NCBI GenBank assembly: GCA_965242505.1
Contig: OZ251449.1
Span: 1,116,001-1,180,000, forward strand
DNA: 64,000 bases
Direction: 5' to 3'
Source: UBA2966 sp965242505
GTDB taxonomy: Bacteria > Pseudomonadota > Alphaproteobacteria > UBA2966
How positions within the stretch are numbered: position 1 is the first letter of the stretch; every line of letters begins with the position of its first letter. This document shows, piece by piece, positions 7,971-19,100 of this stretch. The translations under genes and the position numbers were made by a program. The notes beneath the pieces are model-generated. The model saw only the letters and a list, made by a program, of their open reading frames with translations. It searched no databases and was not told the DNA's origin.

Positions 7971-8708
7971 ATGCGTGACCGCGTCACCCTGGTCACCGGC
8001 GCCACGCGGGGTATCGGCCGCGCCTGCGCCGAGCTCCTGTCCGACCGGGGCCACGCCGTCGTCGGCATCGCCCGCCGCGGAACGGACGAGAGCTTCCCCG
8101 GCGAGCTCGTGGCGGTCGATCTGGCCGATCGCGAGGCCGCGTCGGAGGCGTTGGCCGGGATCGCGCGCCGGCATCCCGTCAACGGCATCGTCAACAACGC
8201 CGGCCTCACCGGCCATCGGCCGGTCGAGGACTACGACCTCGACGACTTCGGCGCCGAAATCCAGGTCAACCTGACGAGCGCCGTGCAGACCGCGCGGGCC
8301 TGCGTTCCCCGGATGAAGCGGGAGGGGTTCGGCCGCATCGTCAACATTTCGAGCGAGCTCGTCCTCGGGCACTTCAACCGCACGGGATACACGGCGGCGA
8401 AGGCGGGCCTTCAGGCCATCGCCCGCACCTGGTCCTACGAACTGGGTCCGCACGGAATCACCGTCAACACCGTCGCGCCGGGACCCGTGGACACGGAGAT
8501 GTTCGCGCGACGCAACCCGGCGGGGAGCGCGCTGCGGAACGCCAAGCTCGCCCGGATCCCGGTGGGCCGCATCGGAGAGCCCGCCGACATCGCCAACGCG
8601 GTGGCCTTCTTCATGGCCGAGGAAACGGGCTGGGTGACCGGCCAGACCCTGTTCGTCGACGGCGGCTCGGGCCTCGGCGGAACCGGGCCGCCCCGGCCGG
8701 GGCCCTGA
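7971..8708 (+). CDS. Short-chain dehydrogenase/reductase (SDR) family oxidoreductase
   Basis: 245-residue classical SDR. The nucleotide-binding TGATRGIG is at residues 9-16, NNAG at 75-78, catalytic Ser at 127-128 (NISSE), and Y140-TAA-K144. VAPGPVDTEM and the C-terminal WVTGQTLFVDGG are typical of the FabG-like branch. The cofactor is NAD(P)H. The ATG at 7971 is chosen because it places the glycine motif at the usual distance. Divergent from Rieske paralogue 2, so it may oxidise a diol or alcohol product of that enzyme; this is inferred from position only. Confidence 0.88.
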   Translation: MRDRVTLVTGATRGIGRACAELLSDRGHAVVGIARRGTDESFPGELVAVDLADREAASEALAGIARRHPVNGIVNNAGLTGHRPVEDYDLDDFGAEIQVNLTSAVQTARACVPRMKREGFGRIVNISSELVLGHFNRTGYTAAKAGLQAIARTWSYELGPHGITVNTVAPGPVDTEMFARRNPAGSALRNAKLARIPVGRIGEPADIANAVAFFMAEETGWVTGQTLFVDGGSGLGGTGPPRPGP

Positions 8709-8737
8709 CCCGCATTTCTCATACCGGCCATGGCCGG
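8709..8737 (-). repeat. Solo terminal end of the repeat element plus palindrome
   Basis: CCCGCATTTCTCATACCGGC follows the SDR stop codon directly, identical in layout to the end seen after the TRAP gene and after the orphan hyuA. The perfect palindrome CCGGCCATGGCCGG at 8724-8737 lies between two convergent genes and could help terminate both, though it has no U-tract. Confidence 0.5.
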
Positions 8738-8762
8738 CGGCGTTACCGGCCCGGCGGCGGCG

Positions 8763-9338
8763 TCATCGACTCCCGGTTTCGCGCAGGAGCCGTTCGCGAG
8801 CGTCGCTGAACCCGTTCAGCGATCCTTCGAGGCGGAACGGGTCGCCGCCCGCCGCGGGGTCCGCTGCCACATGCAGCACCGTCCCCACCCGGAAGCTCCA
8901 GACCACTTCCGAACCGAGAGGGCCGCGCGCGATGCAACCATCGGGCACGCAGGTATGGAACGAAAGCGTCGTCCCCTCGTGCTGGTCGGCGCGCAATCTC
9001 AGTCCGCGCTCGAGCGACAGCCCGAACGGCGCCAGCACCACCCCCTCCATGTCGCCCTCGGTTCCGGGCGTCAGCGTCACCGTCAGCAGCAGCCGGCTCT
9101 GTCCCGACTCCTCGTTCCGCCAGAAGAAGCGCTGCTCCATCGCGCAGTTGCGTTCCTCTCCTTCGCTCGCGCAACGCACCACCCAGTCATCGTACACCTC
9201 CGAGAACGCGCGCGGCTGAGACGACTGGCTCCAGCCGAGAGCGGCCCACGCCGAGACCGCGACCGCCGCCGCCGCGCCGGCCATCGCCAGACGCCGACGA
9301 CGCCCGGTTCGCGGAAAAAATAGGTCCCGGAAGGTCAT
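8763..9338 (-). CDS. Invasion-associated locus B (IalB) family protein
   Basis: 191-residue exported protein. A basic N-terminus (TGRRRRLAM) precedes a single hydrophobic segment of about 20 residues ending in AALGW, acting as signal peptide or anchor. The mature part has the IalB pattern: YDDWVVRC, then C-A-MEQRFFW, LLLTVTLTPG, a PFGLSLERGL segment, and a later pair of cysteines (FHTCVPDGC). IalB proteins are periplasmic, common in alphaproteobacteria, and are often simply stress or envelope proteins. Start 9338 has AGGGACAGG in front. Transcribed alone. Confidence 0.85.
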   Translation of the reverse strand: MTFRDLFFPRTGRRRRLAMAGAAAAVAVSAWAALGWSQSSQPRAFSEVYDDWVVRCASEGEERNCAMEQRFFWRNEESGQSRLLLTVTLTPGTEGDMEGVVLAPFGLSLERGLRLRADQHEGTTLSFHTCVPDGCIARGPLGSEVVWSFRVGTVLHVAADPAAGGDPFRLEGSLNGFSDARERLLRETGSR

Positions 9339-9535
9339 CCTGTCCCTCGCGTCAACAATACGCCTCTCCCCTTCCCTACGGCGACTCAAGCAAGCCGACG
9401 ACAGCCCGCGCGGCGGCTACGCCGGCCTCGGCGCGGTTCGGTCGGAGCGCCAGTCGAATACCGAAATTCCATCCGTAACTACCATACCCGCCCGCGCGAC
9501 GCAATCGGCTCGGGGCAGGGTTCGTTCGCGCCTCT
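9339..9535. other. Intergenic region upstream of the IalB gene
   Basis: No gene is supported. It presumably carries the leftward promoter of the IalB gene; it then continues into a repeat element at about 9536. Confidence 0.35.
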
Positions 9536-9658
9536 CTCCCCCGACGCGACCCCCACCCCGACCCTCCCCCTGCAAGGGAGAGGGAGAACAAAGGGAACGG
9601 AGGGGCCATTCATACTCCTCCCCCCTGGCAGAGGGGAGGTCGGGAGGGGGGTGGACCG
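9536..9658 (+). repeat. GC-rich dispersed repeat element, copy 3 (core)
   Basis: Contains GCGACCCCCACCCCGACC, the CTCCCCCTGCAAGGGAG arm and the CTCCCCCCTGGCAGAGGGGAG arm. It ends two bases before the recQ stop codon, on the downstream side of recQ. Confidence 0.75.
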
Positions 9659-9660
9659 GA

Positions 9661-11517
<1,857 letters not shown>

Positions 11518-11699
11518 GCTCGTTCCGGGCGAACGGGTCTTCCAACCCTCGGCTCCAATGCCCGGCTTCTCCCGCCATGCGCAGACTCCCGGATTCGCTC
11601 GAGTTCCAGCCCCACCAGGATGCCGCAAGACATCCCCAAGCTGGAATGGAAGGTATTGCGCACGATATGGGCAATGCCGGGATCCATCAACCGACAGGC

Positions 11700-11840
11700 G
11701 CGCATTTCTCATTCCGCCCGTCCGCGAGCTTCGTCCGGCGACGGGGGGCCGCAGGGTCCGTTCGCGTTCCTCCCCCTGCCGCGACCCCCACCCCGACCCT
11801 CCCTCTTGCAGGGGGAGGGAGGAGAAGGGACGCGCTGGCC
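11700..11840 (+). repeat. GC-rich dispersed repeat element, copy 4 (left part)
   Basis: Begins with GCGCATTTCTCATTCCGCC, continues GGCGACGGGGGGCCGCAGG and the CCCTCCCTCTTGCAGGGGGAGGG hairpin, and then breaks off. It lies just before the integrase remnant, so it may mark where that gene was truncated. Confidence 0.6.
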
Positions 11841-11927
11841 AAGCTCGCCTTCCTTCGACGAAGAGGCTCCCCCCGCACTCGCTCGCCGAGCATTCATGCG
11901 ACGTCCGATCCCGCGCCTCCGGCCAGG

Positions 11928-12071
11928 ATGACCGCACCGATGCTGTTGGTCAGCCGCTTGCTCGGACACCGGTGGCGCCGAACTACAGCCGGATACGCTC
12001 ACCTCGCCGGCGGACGCCTCATCGAGGCAGCTGGGAAAGTGGGAAAGGTCATTGCGGAGGCGATGTGTTGA
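11928..12071 (+). pseudogene. Tyrosine recombinase (integrase) C-terminal remnant
   Basis: The translation MLLVSRLLGHRWRRTTAGYAHL followed by VIAEAM has the C-terminal signature of phage-type tyrosine integrases: the LLGH box and the catalytic Tyr of TT-x-x-YAHL spaced normally. No upstream catalytic Arg domain is found; the preceding DNA is a repeat element. A dead fragment of a mobile-element integrase, consistent with the island that follows being acquired DNA. Confidence 0.7.
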
Positions 12072-12097
12072 ATACCGTCGATACCGGCCTTTTGCTG

Positions 12098-12125
12098 TTG
12101 CATGCGTCGCAAGCTCCGATACAAT
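12098..12125 (+). promoter_or_regulatory. Sigma70-like promoter of the DUF2513 gene
   Basis: TTGCAT at 12098-12103 and TACAAT at 12120-12125 with a 16-bp spacer, 48 bases before the start codon, where the sequence becomes AT-rich. Confidence 0.5.
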
Positions 12126-12173
12126 ACTGCGGTCGGGCAGCGCTGTATCATCATCCACGAAAAGGAAACTCGG

Positions 12174-12533
12174 ATGAAACGGGATATGGACCTCGTGAGA
12201 GAGATTCTGATTGCAGTAGAGGAGGGCAATGTAAATCTCGATAACCTTGGATATGATCGAGATCGAATCAACCTGCATGTCGAGTTGATGAAAGAGCATG
12301 GTCTTGTGGACGCAGTCATTGTTCCGGCCACCACAGGTGCTGAACATAGAATACTAAAATGTTGGGTGAAACGTTTGACATGGGAAGGCTACGAGTTTTT
12401 GAAAAATGCACGTGACAAATCCATATGGGAACAAGCGAAGAGAAAATGCTTGGAAGAATCCAACAGTCTTACAATCGAATTTTTAAGGATTTGTTTAGGC
12501 CATGTGGCCAAGCAGAATCTGGGAATCGAGTAG
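12174..12533 (+). CDS. DUF2513 domain-containing protein
   Basis: 119-residue protein starting MKRDMDLVREIL, with LHVELMKEHGLVDA and LTWEGYEFLKNARD, the hallmarks of DUF2513. The family looks like a winged-helix DNA-binding fold and is common in phage and mobile-element neighbourhoods; its function is not known to me. AAAGGAAA at 12161-12168 serves as ribosome site. The gene is clearly more AT-rich than everything around it, and lies between an integrase remnant and restriction enzymes, so recent acquisition is likely. Convergent with the first restriction gene. Confidence 0.8.
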   Translation: MKRDMDLVREILIAVEEGNVNLDNLGYDRDRINLHVELMKEHGLVDAVIVPATTGAEHRILKCWVKRLTWEGYEFLKNARDKSIWEQAKRKCLEESNSLTIEFLRICLGHVAKQNLGIE

Positions 12534-12575
12534 AACTTGTCAAGACGGGCAAAGCGTTAACGAGAGCTTGCGCCG

Positions 12576-15500
12576 TCATCTACACATTATCGCCGCGATG
12601 CGCCTTGCCGTGTCCGTGAAGTGCTGAACTTCCTCGGGTGAGAACGCATGTCCGAGGATACGACGCTCGCGGTAGGAGAGCCATTTCTTCAGGACCTGGT
12701 AACCGCCGAGCCTGTAGCGCCACACGGCGGCGGGGACGTTGCGCCAGAAGGCGCGGTCGTTCAGATGCGCGTCGAACGTGGTTTCGCCCAAGACGGAGAG
12801 CGCGTCGCCGAGGGCTTCGCGCTCTTCCGGCGTGTACGAACGCTCGATGGCGCGGCCCTGGCCGGGCATGACGGCGCCGCCCGCGCCGAGATGGCCCCAT
12901 CCGACGGTGAGGGCGAAGTCGGCACCCGTCATGTTGCGGCCGTCCGTGGTGGTCGGGACGGCGATGGCGGCGGCTTCCGGGCGCAGCGGGCCTTGCGTGA
13001 CGCCGGGGACGGGAGTTTCCGGGTCGAGCAGGACGGCGAGTTCGCGGCCGCGTTCGGCGGAGCGGGCAAGGGTTGCCGCCGCGTCGTCGCTTTCGCTGTC
13101 GGGCCAGCCGGGGAGGGGGATGCGGGGCCATTCCATGCGGAGCGCGCCGGCGTTGGCTTCGCGATAGGCGGGGTCGTGGAGGGTGGCGAGGACGTGGTGG
13201 AAGAGGTCTTCGACATCAAGGCCGAGGCGGTCGAGGTAGCGGCGCGCGGCGCCGGACAGGTTCGGGCGGCGGTCCGTGTCTTCGCCATCGTCGCGGAGCC
13301 AAGCGGGGAACCAGTTGGTGCCGCGTTCGATCAGATGCCGCGCGCCGATATGCCGTGTGAAATACGCTTGCGCTTCATCCGCACCCTTCCGCACGTGTTG
13401 CGCATTGCAGAGCCATAAATTCTTCCGGAACACATGGGGGCGATAATCGCCGACCGGTCGCCTGAGCAAACCGCCGTCCGCCTCCCAGTAGAGCCAGCGG
13501 TCATCGAACGGCCGGTAGGCGTGACGAACGAAGCCGTCTTCGTCCGGCCCGCCGCGTGCCAACCGCGTGTCGCGCACGACGCGGGCATCGAAACCTGATG
13601 TGTTTTTCATCGCAGCCGGATGACGCCGCGCGATCTCCTCATGGCTCAAGGCGGGATCGAAGTAGTCGCTGATACGCGCCTTGAGCCGGTCGAGATCGGT
13701 ATCGACAAGAAACGAATCGCGGGCGGTCTCCACGCCCGGAAACGACGCCGGGAACAGGTCGGGCAGGGGCGGCCAGTCGAACCAGCCCTCGCCAACCGCC
13801 GTGCGCGCGAAAGGCAGCCCGAGCGGCAAGACCGGATCGATATTTTCGTACAGTGCCCCCGGCGTCGCCTCCGCCGTCGCCAGCAGGTCCGCGCGCTTGC
13901 CCCGCCCCCACAGATGCCGGAAGCCGATACCGGCGGCCGGCGCATGATCCGCCCTGCGCACCAGCGTCGCCACCGCCGTCCCAACCTGGATGCCCACCGG
14001 GTCGCCTTCCGTCGAGAACACGCTCGGGTCCGAGGAACCGTCCGGCGCAACCTTCCCCGTCTTGTACTTGTCCCCGTTCAGGCAATCCACGCGGATGGCG
14101 TCGAACGCCTCCAGGTAGCGTTCCCTCATTCCCGTGAACGACAGCCCGTCCAGCCACGAGTAGTTCGAGATGAAACACACCACGCCACGGCCCGTCTTCT
14201 CGGCGATGCGCCGCTCCGCCATGCGGAAGAAGCGGACGTAGAGATCGTTCAGCCCTTGCCCCTCGGGTTTGCGCGCCCGTTTCGCCGTCCGGTAGGCGTC
14301 CGACAGCTCGCGTTCCTCGTCCATCGCCAGCCCCGCGAAGCCGTTGTAGGGCGGGTTGCCCAGGATCACCAGGATCGGCGCCTCCCGCTTCACCCGCTCC
14401 GCCCGGTCGCGCTCCTCCTCCAGTTCCGGGAACGGCAACGGCTTCGTCACCCGCGGCTCCCACCCCGTCAGCGCGTTGGTCAGGAACACCCCTGCGCGCT
14501 CGCTCCCGTCGTCGGCCAGCGGCGCGTCGAGGTCCCGCAGCGCCAAGCCCACCTGCAAGTGCGCCACCACGAACGGCGCCGGCATGATCTCGAATCCGAA
14601 CACACGCTCCGTCGCCGCCCGTTTGACCCTGGCCCCCGCCAGCGCGCCCAGCCCCTGTCCTTTCAGGTTCTCCGCGATGCGGCGCAAGACTTCCGCCAGG
14701 TACGCCCCCGTCCCGCAGCACGGGTCCAGCACGTAGACGTTCTCCGCCGCCAGGCCCTCCGCGATGCCCAGATCGTCCTTCAGTGCGCGGTCCACCCGCG
14801 CCACCATGTAGCGCACCACTTCCGAAGGCGTGTACCAGACCCCCAACTGCTTGCGCAGGTCGGAATCGAACGCCTCCAGGAAGGGTTCGTAGAAGTAGGG
14901 CACCGCCGCGCCCTCGTCGAAGCGCGAGAAGAACGCCGCCCGGTCCACCCGGTCCAGCGCGGCGGACGTCCAGTCCAGAACCTCCACCAGCCCGAGCGGT
15001 TGCAGCCGGCCGGGGTCGGACAGCTGCTGGAACAGCGCCCGCAGCACTGGCGCGCGCAAGTGCCAGACCGAGTCATGCCAGTTGAACGGGCCGGTCGGCG
15101 GCGGCGTCCGCCGCGCCCACAGCACCCAGGCGGAGAACACGCCGTAGAACAGCGTCTGCACCAGCGTCGAACGGAAGAACCGCGCACCCCGCTCCCCCTC
15201 GAACCGCGCACCCAGCGCCTCTTCGAGAGCGGAGCGGATTGCCGCCAACGCCGGCGCGTCCCCCGCCGCCTCGACGCGCGCCAGACCGTCGCGGGCGTGG
15301 GACGCCAGAAGCCACGCCAGATCCCGCGGTTCCGCCAGCGCCGCCCGGTGCGACAGCGCGCGGGCCAGATACTCGCCAAGTCCCGCCCCCACCGCGCGGG
15401 CGAACGCGCGCGGCGCCTCCAGCCGGGCCGCGAAGTCTTCGGCGCTCTCCGCCAGCCGCAGGCTCTCCAGCCTCAAGGGACGGCCCGCCGCGTCCTCCCC

Positions 15501-15896
15501 CACCAACACGAAGTCGCGCGTGTTCGTCGCCAACACCAGCCGGTAGCGGCCCCAATAGCGGCTCACCTGATCGGAAGCCGCGGTGAGCCAGGCGTCGTCA
15601 TCGACCGCCTTCACCTCGACCACGCCGCGCTCCGGCGCCTGCCCCTCGCGCGGACGGCCCCGCTGCACCTGCCGGGCCGTATAGAGGCCGAAGTCGGGAT
15701 GGCCCGCGCCCTGGTCTGCGAGTTCCAGGACACAGAACACCTTCGGCTTCAGCGTCGCGCCGACGGCGTTGAGCAACCCCGCGAGCGGCCCGTAGCTCGA
15801 CCGCTCCCCGGTCGCCCCGCCCGAGGCGCGCACCCGCCGCAGGTCGGCGAAGTACGCCTCCGCCGCCGCCGTCAGCTTCGCGTTCGTCACCGCCAT
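12576..15896 (-). CDS. Type IIG-like restriction-modification enzyme, copy A
   Basis: 1106-residue single-chain enzyme. N-terminal PD-(D/E)xK nuclease signature: PDFGLY near residue 67 and VVEVK near 92-96. N6-adenine methyltransferase motifs: LDPCCGTGAYL near 390 and GNPPYNGF near 513. No helicase domain is seen, so this is closer to type IIG than to a full type ISP enzyme. A short segment at about 13274-13484 differs from copies B and C and is the probable target-recognition part. ATG at 15896 is used because copies B and C begin at the matching codon; a GTG one codon earlier also exists. The last residues (IMCR) differ from the LAVVPPSRE tail of the other copies: the tandem unit ends here. 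Confidence 0.82.
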   Translation of the reverse strand: MAVTNAKLTAAAEAYFADLRRVRASGGATGERSSYGPLAGLLNAVGATLKPKVFCVLELADQGAGHPDFGLYTARQVQRGRPREGQAPERGVVEVKAVDDDAWLTAASDQVSRYWGRYRLVLATNTRDFVLVGEDAAGRPLRLESLRLAESAEDFAARLEAPRAFARAVGAGLGEYLARALSHRAALAEPRDLAWLLASHARDGLARVEAAGDAPALAAIRSALEEALGARFEGERGARFFRSTLVQTLFYGVFSAWVLWARRTPPPTGPFNWHDSVWHLRAPVLRALFQQLSDPGRLQPLGLVEVLDWTSAALDRVDRAAFFSRFDEGAAVPYFYEPFLEAFDSDLRKQLGVWYTPSEVVRYMVARVDRALKDDLGIAEGLAAENVYVLDPCCGTGAYLAEVLRRIAENLKGQGLGALAGARVKRAATERVFGFEIMPAPFVVAHLQVGLALRDLDAPLADDGSERAGVFLTNALTGWEPRVTKPLPFPELEEERDRAERVKREAPILVILGNPPYNGFAGLAMDEERELSDAYRTAKRARKPEGQGLNDLYVRFFRMAERRIAEKTGRGVVCFISNYSWLDGLSFTGMRERYLEAFDAIRVDCLNGDKYKTGKVAPDGSSDPSVFSTEGDPVGIQVGTAVATLVRRADHAPAAGIGFRHLWGRGKRADLLATAEATPGALYENIDPVLPLGLPFARTAVGEGWFDWPPLPDLFPASFPGVETARDSFLVDTDLDRLKARISDYFDPALSHEEIARRHPAAMKNTSGFDARVVRDTRLARGGPDEDGFVRHAYRPFDDRWLYWEADGGLLRRPVGDYRPHVFRKNLWLCNAQHVRKGADEAQAYFTRHIGARHLIERGTNWFPAWLRDDGEDTDRRPNLSGAARRYLDRLGLDVEDLFHHVLATLHDPAYREANAGALRMEWPRIPLPGWPDSESDDAAATLARSAERGRELAVLLDPETPVPGVTQGPLRPEAAAIAVPTTTDGRNMTGADFALTVGWGHLGAGGAVMPGQGRAIERSYTPEEREALGDALSVLGETTFDAHLNDRAFWRNVPAAVWRYRLGGYQVLKKWLSYRERRILGHAFSPEEVQHFTDTARRIAAIMCR

Positions 15897-15929
15897 CACC
15901 CCCTTGTCGCCGAGCGCACCCCATCATGC

Positions 15930-16150
15930 AAGCGCCATCGGCGAAGGGGACGCCACAGGGTCCGTTCGCGCTCCTCTCCCCTGGCGCGACCCCCACCCCG
16001 ACCCTTCCCCTGCAAGGGGGAGGGAGAACGAGGGGGACGGAGGGGCCGTTGACGCTCCTCCCCCCTGACAGGGGGGAGGTCGGGAGGGGGTGGATCGCGG
16101 TCCCGCGACGCCGCGCGATCCTCGATCCCTGCCGGTATGGGAAATGCGGG
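15930..16150 (+). repeat. GC-rich dispersed repeat element, copy 5 (spacer of units A/B)
   Basis: Contains GCGACCCCCACCCCGACC, both hairpin arms (CCCTGCAAGGGGGAGGG and CTCCCCCCTGACAGGGGGG) and the right end CCGGTATGGGAAATGCGGG. This and the matching element at 19591-19807 lie 47 bases from the stop codons of copies B and C respectively. The spacer of about 300 bases holds nothing else recognisable except the presumed promoter of copy A. Confidence 0.8.
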
Positions 16151-16197
16151 ATGGCGGCCCGGGCGCGCGGCGACAGCGAAGAGCGGTCGCGCCGGAA

Positions 16198-19100
16198 TCA
16201 CGCCTCTCGCGAAGGAGGAACGACGGCCAGTATCGCCGCGATCCGCCGCGCGGTATCGGTGAAGTGCTTGACTTCCTCGGGGGTGAGCGAGCGGTTCAGG
16301 ATGGGGCGTTCGCGGTAGGAGAGCCATTTCTTGAGGACCTGGTAGCCGCCGAGCCTGTAGCGCCACACGGCGGCGGGGACGTTGCGCCAGAAGGCGCGGT
16401 CGTTCAGATGCGCGTCGAACGTGGTTTCGCCCAAGACGGAGAGCGCGTCGCCGAGGGCTTCGCGCTCTTCCGGCGTGTACGAACGCTCGATGGCGCGGCC
16501 CTGGCCGGGCATGACGGCGCCGTCCGCGCCGACGTGGCCCCAACCGGCGGTGAGCGCGAAGTCGCCGCCCGCCATGTTGCGCCCGTCCGTGGTGGTCGGG
16601 ACGGCGATGGCGGCGATCTCCGGGCGCAGCAGGCCTTGCGTGACGCCGGGAACCGGGGTTTCAGAGTCGAGCAGCGCCGCCAGGTCGCGGCCCCGCGCAG
16701 CCGATGCGGCGAGTGCGGCCGCCGCGTCGGGGTCGGTGCCGTCGGGCCAACCGGGAAGCGGGATACGGGGCCATTCCATGCCGAGCGCGCCGGCGTTGGC
16801 CTTGCGGTAGGCGGGGTCGTGGAGGGTGGCGAGGACGTGGTGGAACAGGTCCTCGACGCCGAGACCCAGACGCTTCAGGTAGCAACGCGCGGCCTCCGTC
16901 AGATTGGCCCGGCGCGCGCCGTCGCCATTGCCGCCGAGGTCGTCGTCGCGGAGCCACGCAGGGAAAAAACAAGTCGAGTTGCCTATCAAGTCATGACAAC
17001 CAATCTTCTCAGTTACACAAGCTCTCGGTTCTGCTGCTCCCTTTTGAGGCCGTTGGTTGAATGATAACCATACATTCCCCTTGAACACGTGGGGCTTGTA
17101 GTTCGGGCGCGGACGATCAAGCAGTTCACCTTCCGTCTCCCAATAGAGCCAGCGGTCGTCGAGCGGGCGGTAAGCATGGCGGACGAACCCGTCTTCGTTT
17201 GGTCCTCCCCTCGCAAGCAGGGCGTCGCGCACCCTGCGGGCGTCGAACTGCGCCGTCGTCTTCATCGCCGCCGGATAGCGCCGGGCGACCTCCTCGTGGT
17301 TCAAGGCCGGATCGAAGTAGTCGCTAATCCGAGCCTTCAGCCGGTCGAGGTCGGTATCGACCAGGAGGCCGTTGCGACTGGTCTTGACGCCCGGGAACGA
17401 CGTCGGGAACAGGTCGGGCAGGGACGGCCAGTCGAACCAAGCGTCGCCGACCGCCGTGCGCGCGAAGGGCAGCCCGAGCGGCAAGACCGGATCGATATTT
17501 TCGTACAGTGCCCCCGGCGTCGCCTCCGCCGTCGCCAGCAGGTCCGCGCGCTTGCCCCGCCCCCACAGATGCCGGAAGCCGATGCCGGCGGCCGGCGCAT
17601 GATCGGGTTTACGCACCAGCGTCGCGATGGCCGTCCCCACCTGGATACCGACCGGATCGCCCTCGGTCGAGAAGATACTCGGGTCCGGCGTCCCGTCCGG
17701 CGCGACCTTGCCCGTCCTGTACCTGTCGCCGTTCAGGTTGTCGATCCGCACCGTGTCGAACGCCTCCAGGAACCGTTCCCTCATTCCCGTGAACGACAGC
17801 CCGTCCAGCCACGAGTAGTTCGAGATGAAGCACGCCACACCATGGCCCGTCTTCTCGGCAATGCGCCGCTCCGCCATACGGAAGAAGCGGACGTAGAGAT
17901 CGTTCAGTCCCTGCCCCTCGGGTTTGCGCGCCCGTTTCGCCGTCCGGTAGGCGTCCGACAGCTCGCGCTCCTCATCCATCGCCAGCCCTGCGAAGCCGTT
18001 GTAGGGCGGGTTGCCCAGGATCACCAGGATCGGCGCCTCCCGCTTCACACGCTCCGCGCGGTCGCGCTCCTCCTCCAGTTCCGGGAACGGCAGCGGCTTC
18101 GTCACCCGCGGCTCCCACCCCGTCAGCGCGTTGGTCAGGAACACCCCTGCGCGCTCGCTCCCGTCGTCGGCCAACGGCGCGTCCAGCTCCCGCAGCGCCA
18201 AGCCCACCTGCAAGTGCGCCACCACGAACGGCGCCGGCATGATCTCGAACCCGAACACGCGCTCCATCGCCGCCCGTTTGACCCTGGCGCCGGCCAGCGC
18301 GCCCAGCCCCTGCCCCTCCAGGTTGGCGGCGATGCGGCGCAAGACTTCCGCCAGATAGGCCCCGGTGCCGCAGCACGGGTCCAGCACGTAGACGTTCTCC
18401 GCCGCCAGGCCCTCCGATATGCCGAGATCGTCCTTCAGTGCGTGGTCCACGCGGGCGACCATGTAGCGCACCACTTCCACCGGCGTGTACCAGACCCCCA
18501 ACTGCTTGCGGAGTTCGGGATCGAACGCCTCCAGGAACGGTTCGTAGAAGTAGGGAACGGCCGCGCCCTCGTCGAAGCGCGAGAAGAACGCCGCCCGATC
18601 CACACGGTCCAGCGCGGCGGACGTCCAGTCCAGCACTTCCACCAGCCCCAGCGATTGCAGCCGGCCGGGGTCGGACAGCTGCTGGAACAGCGCACGGAGG
18701 ACTGGCGCGTGGAGAAGCCATGCCGCTTCGCGCCAGCGGAATGCGCCGGTCGGTGGCGGCGTCCGCCGCGCCCACAACACCCAGGCGGAGAACACGCCGT
18801 AGAACAGCGTCTGCACCAGCGTCGAGCGGAAGAACCGCGCCCCCCGCTCCCCCTCGAAGCGGACGCCCAGCGCTTCTTCGAGAGCGGAGCGGATTGCCGC
18901 CAGCGCCGGCGCGTCCCCCGCCGCCTCGACGCGCGCCAGACCGTCGCGGGCATGGGACGCCAGAAGCCACGCCAGGTCCCGCGGCTCCGCCAGCGCCGCC
19001 CGGTGCGACAGCGCGCGGGACAGATACTCGCCAAGCCCCGCGCCCACCGCGCGGGCGAAGGCGCGCGGCGTCTCCAGCCGGGCCGCGAAGTCTTCGGCGC

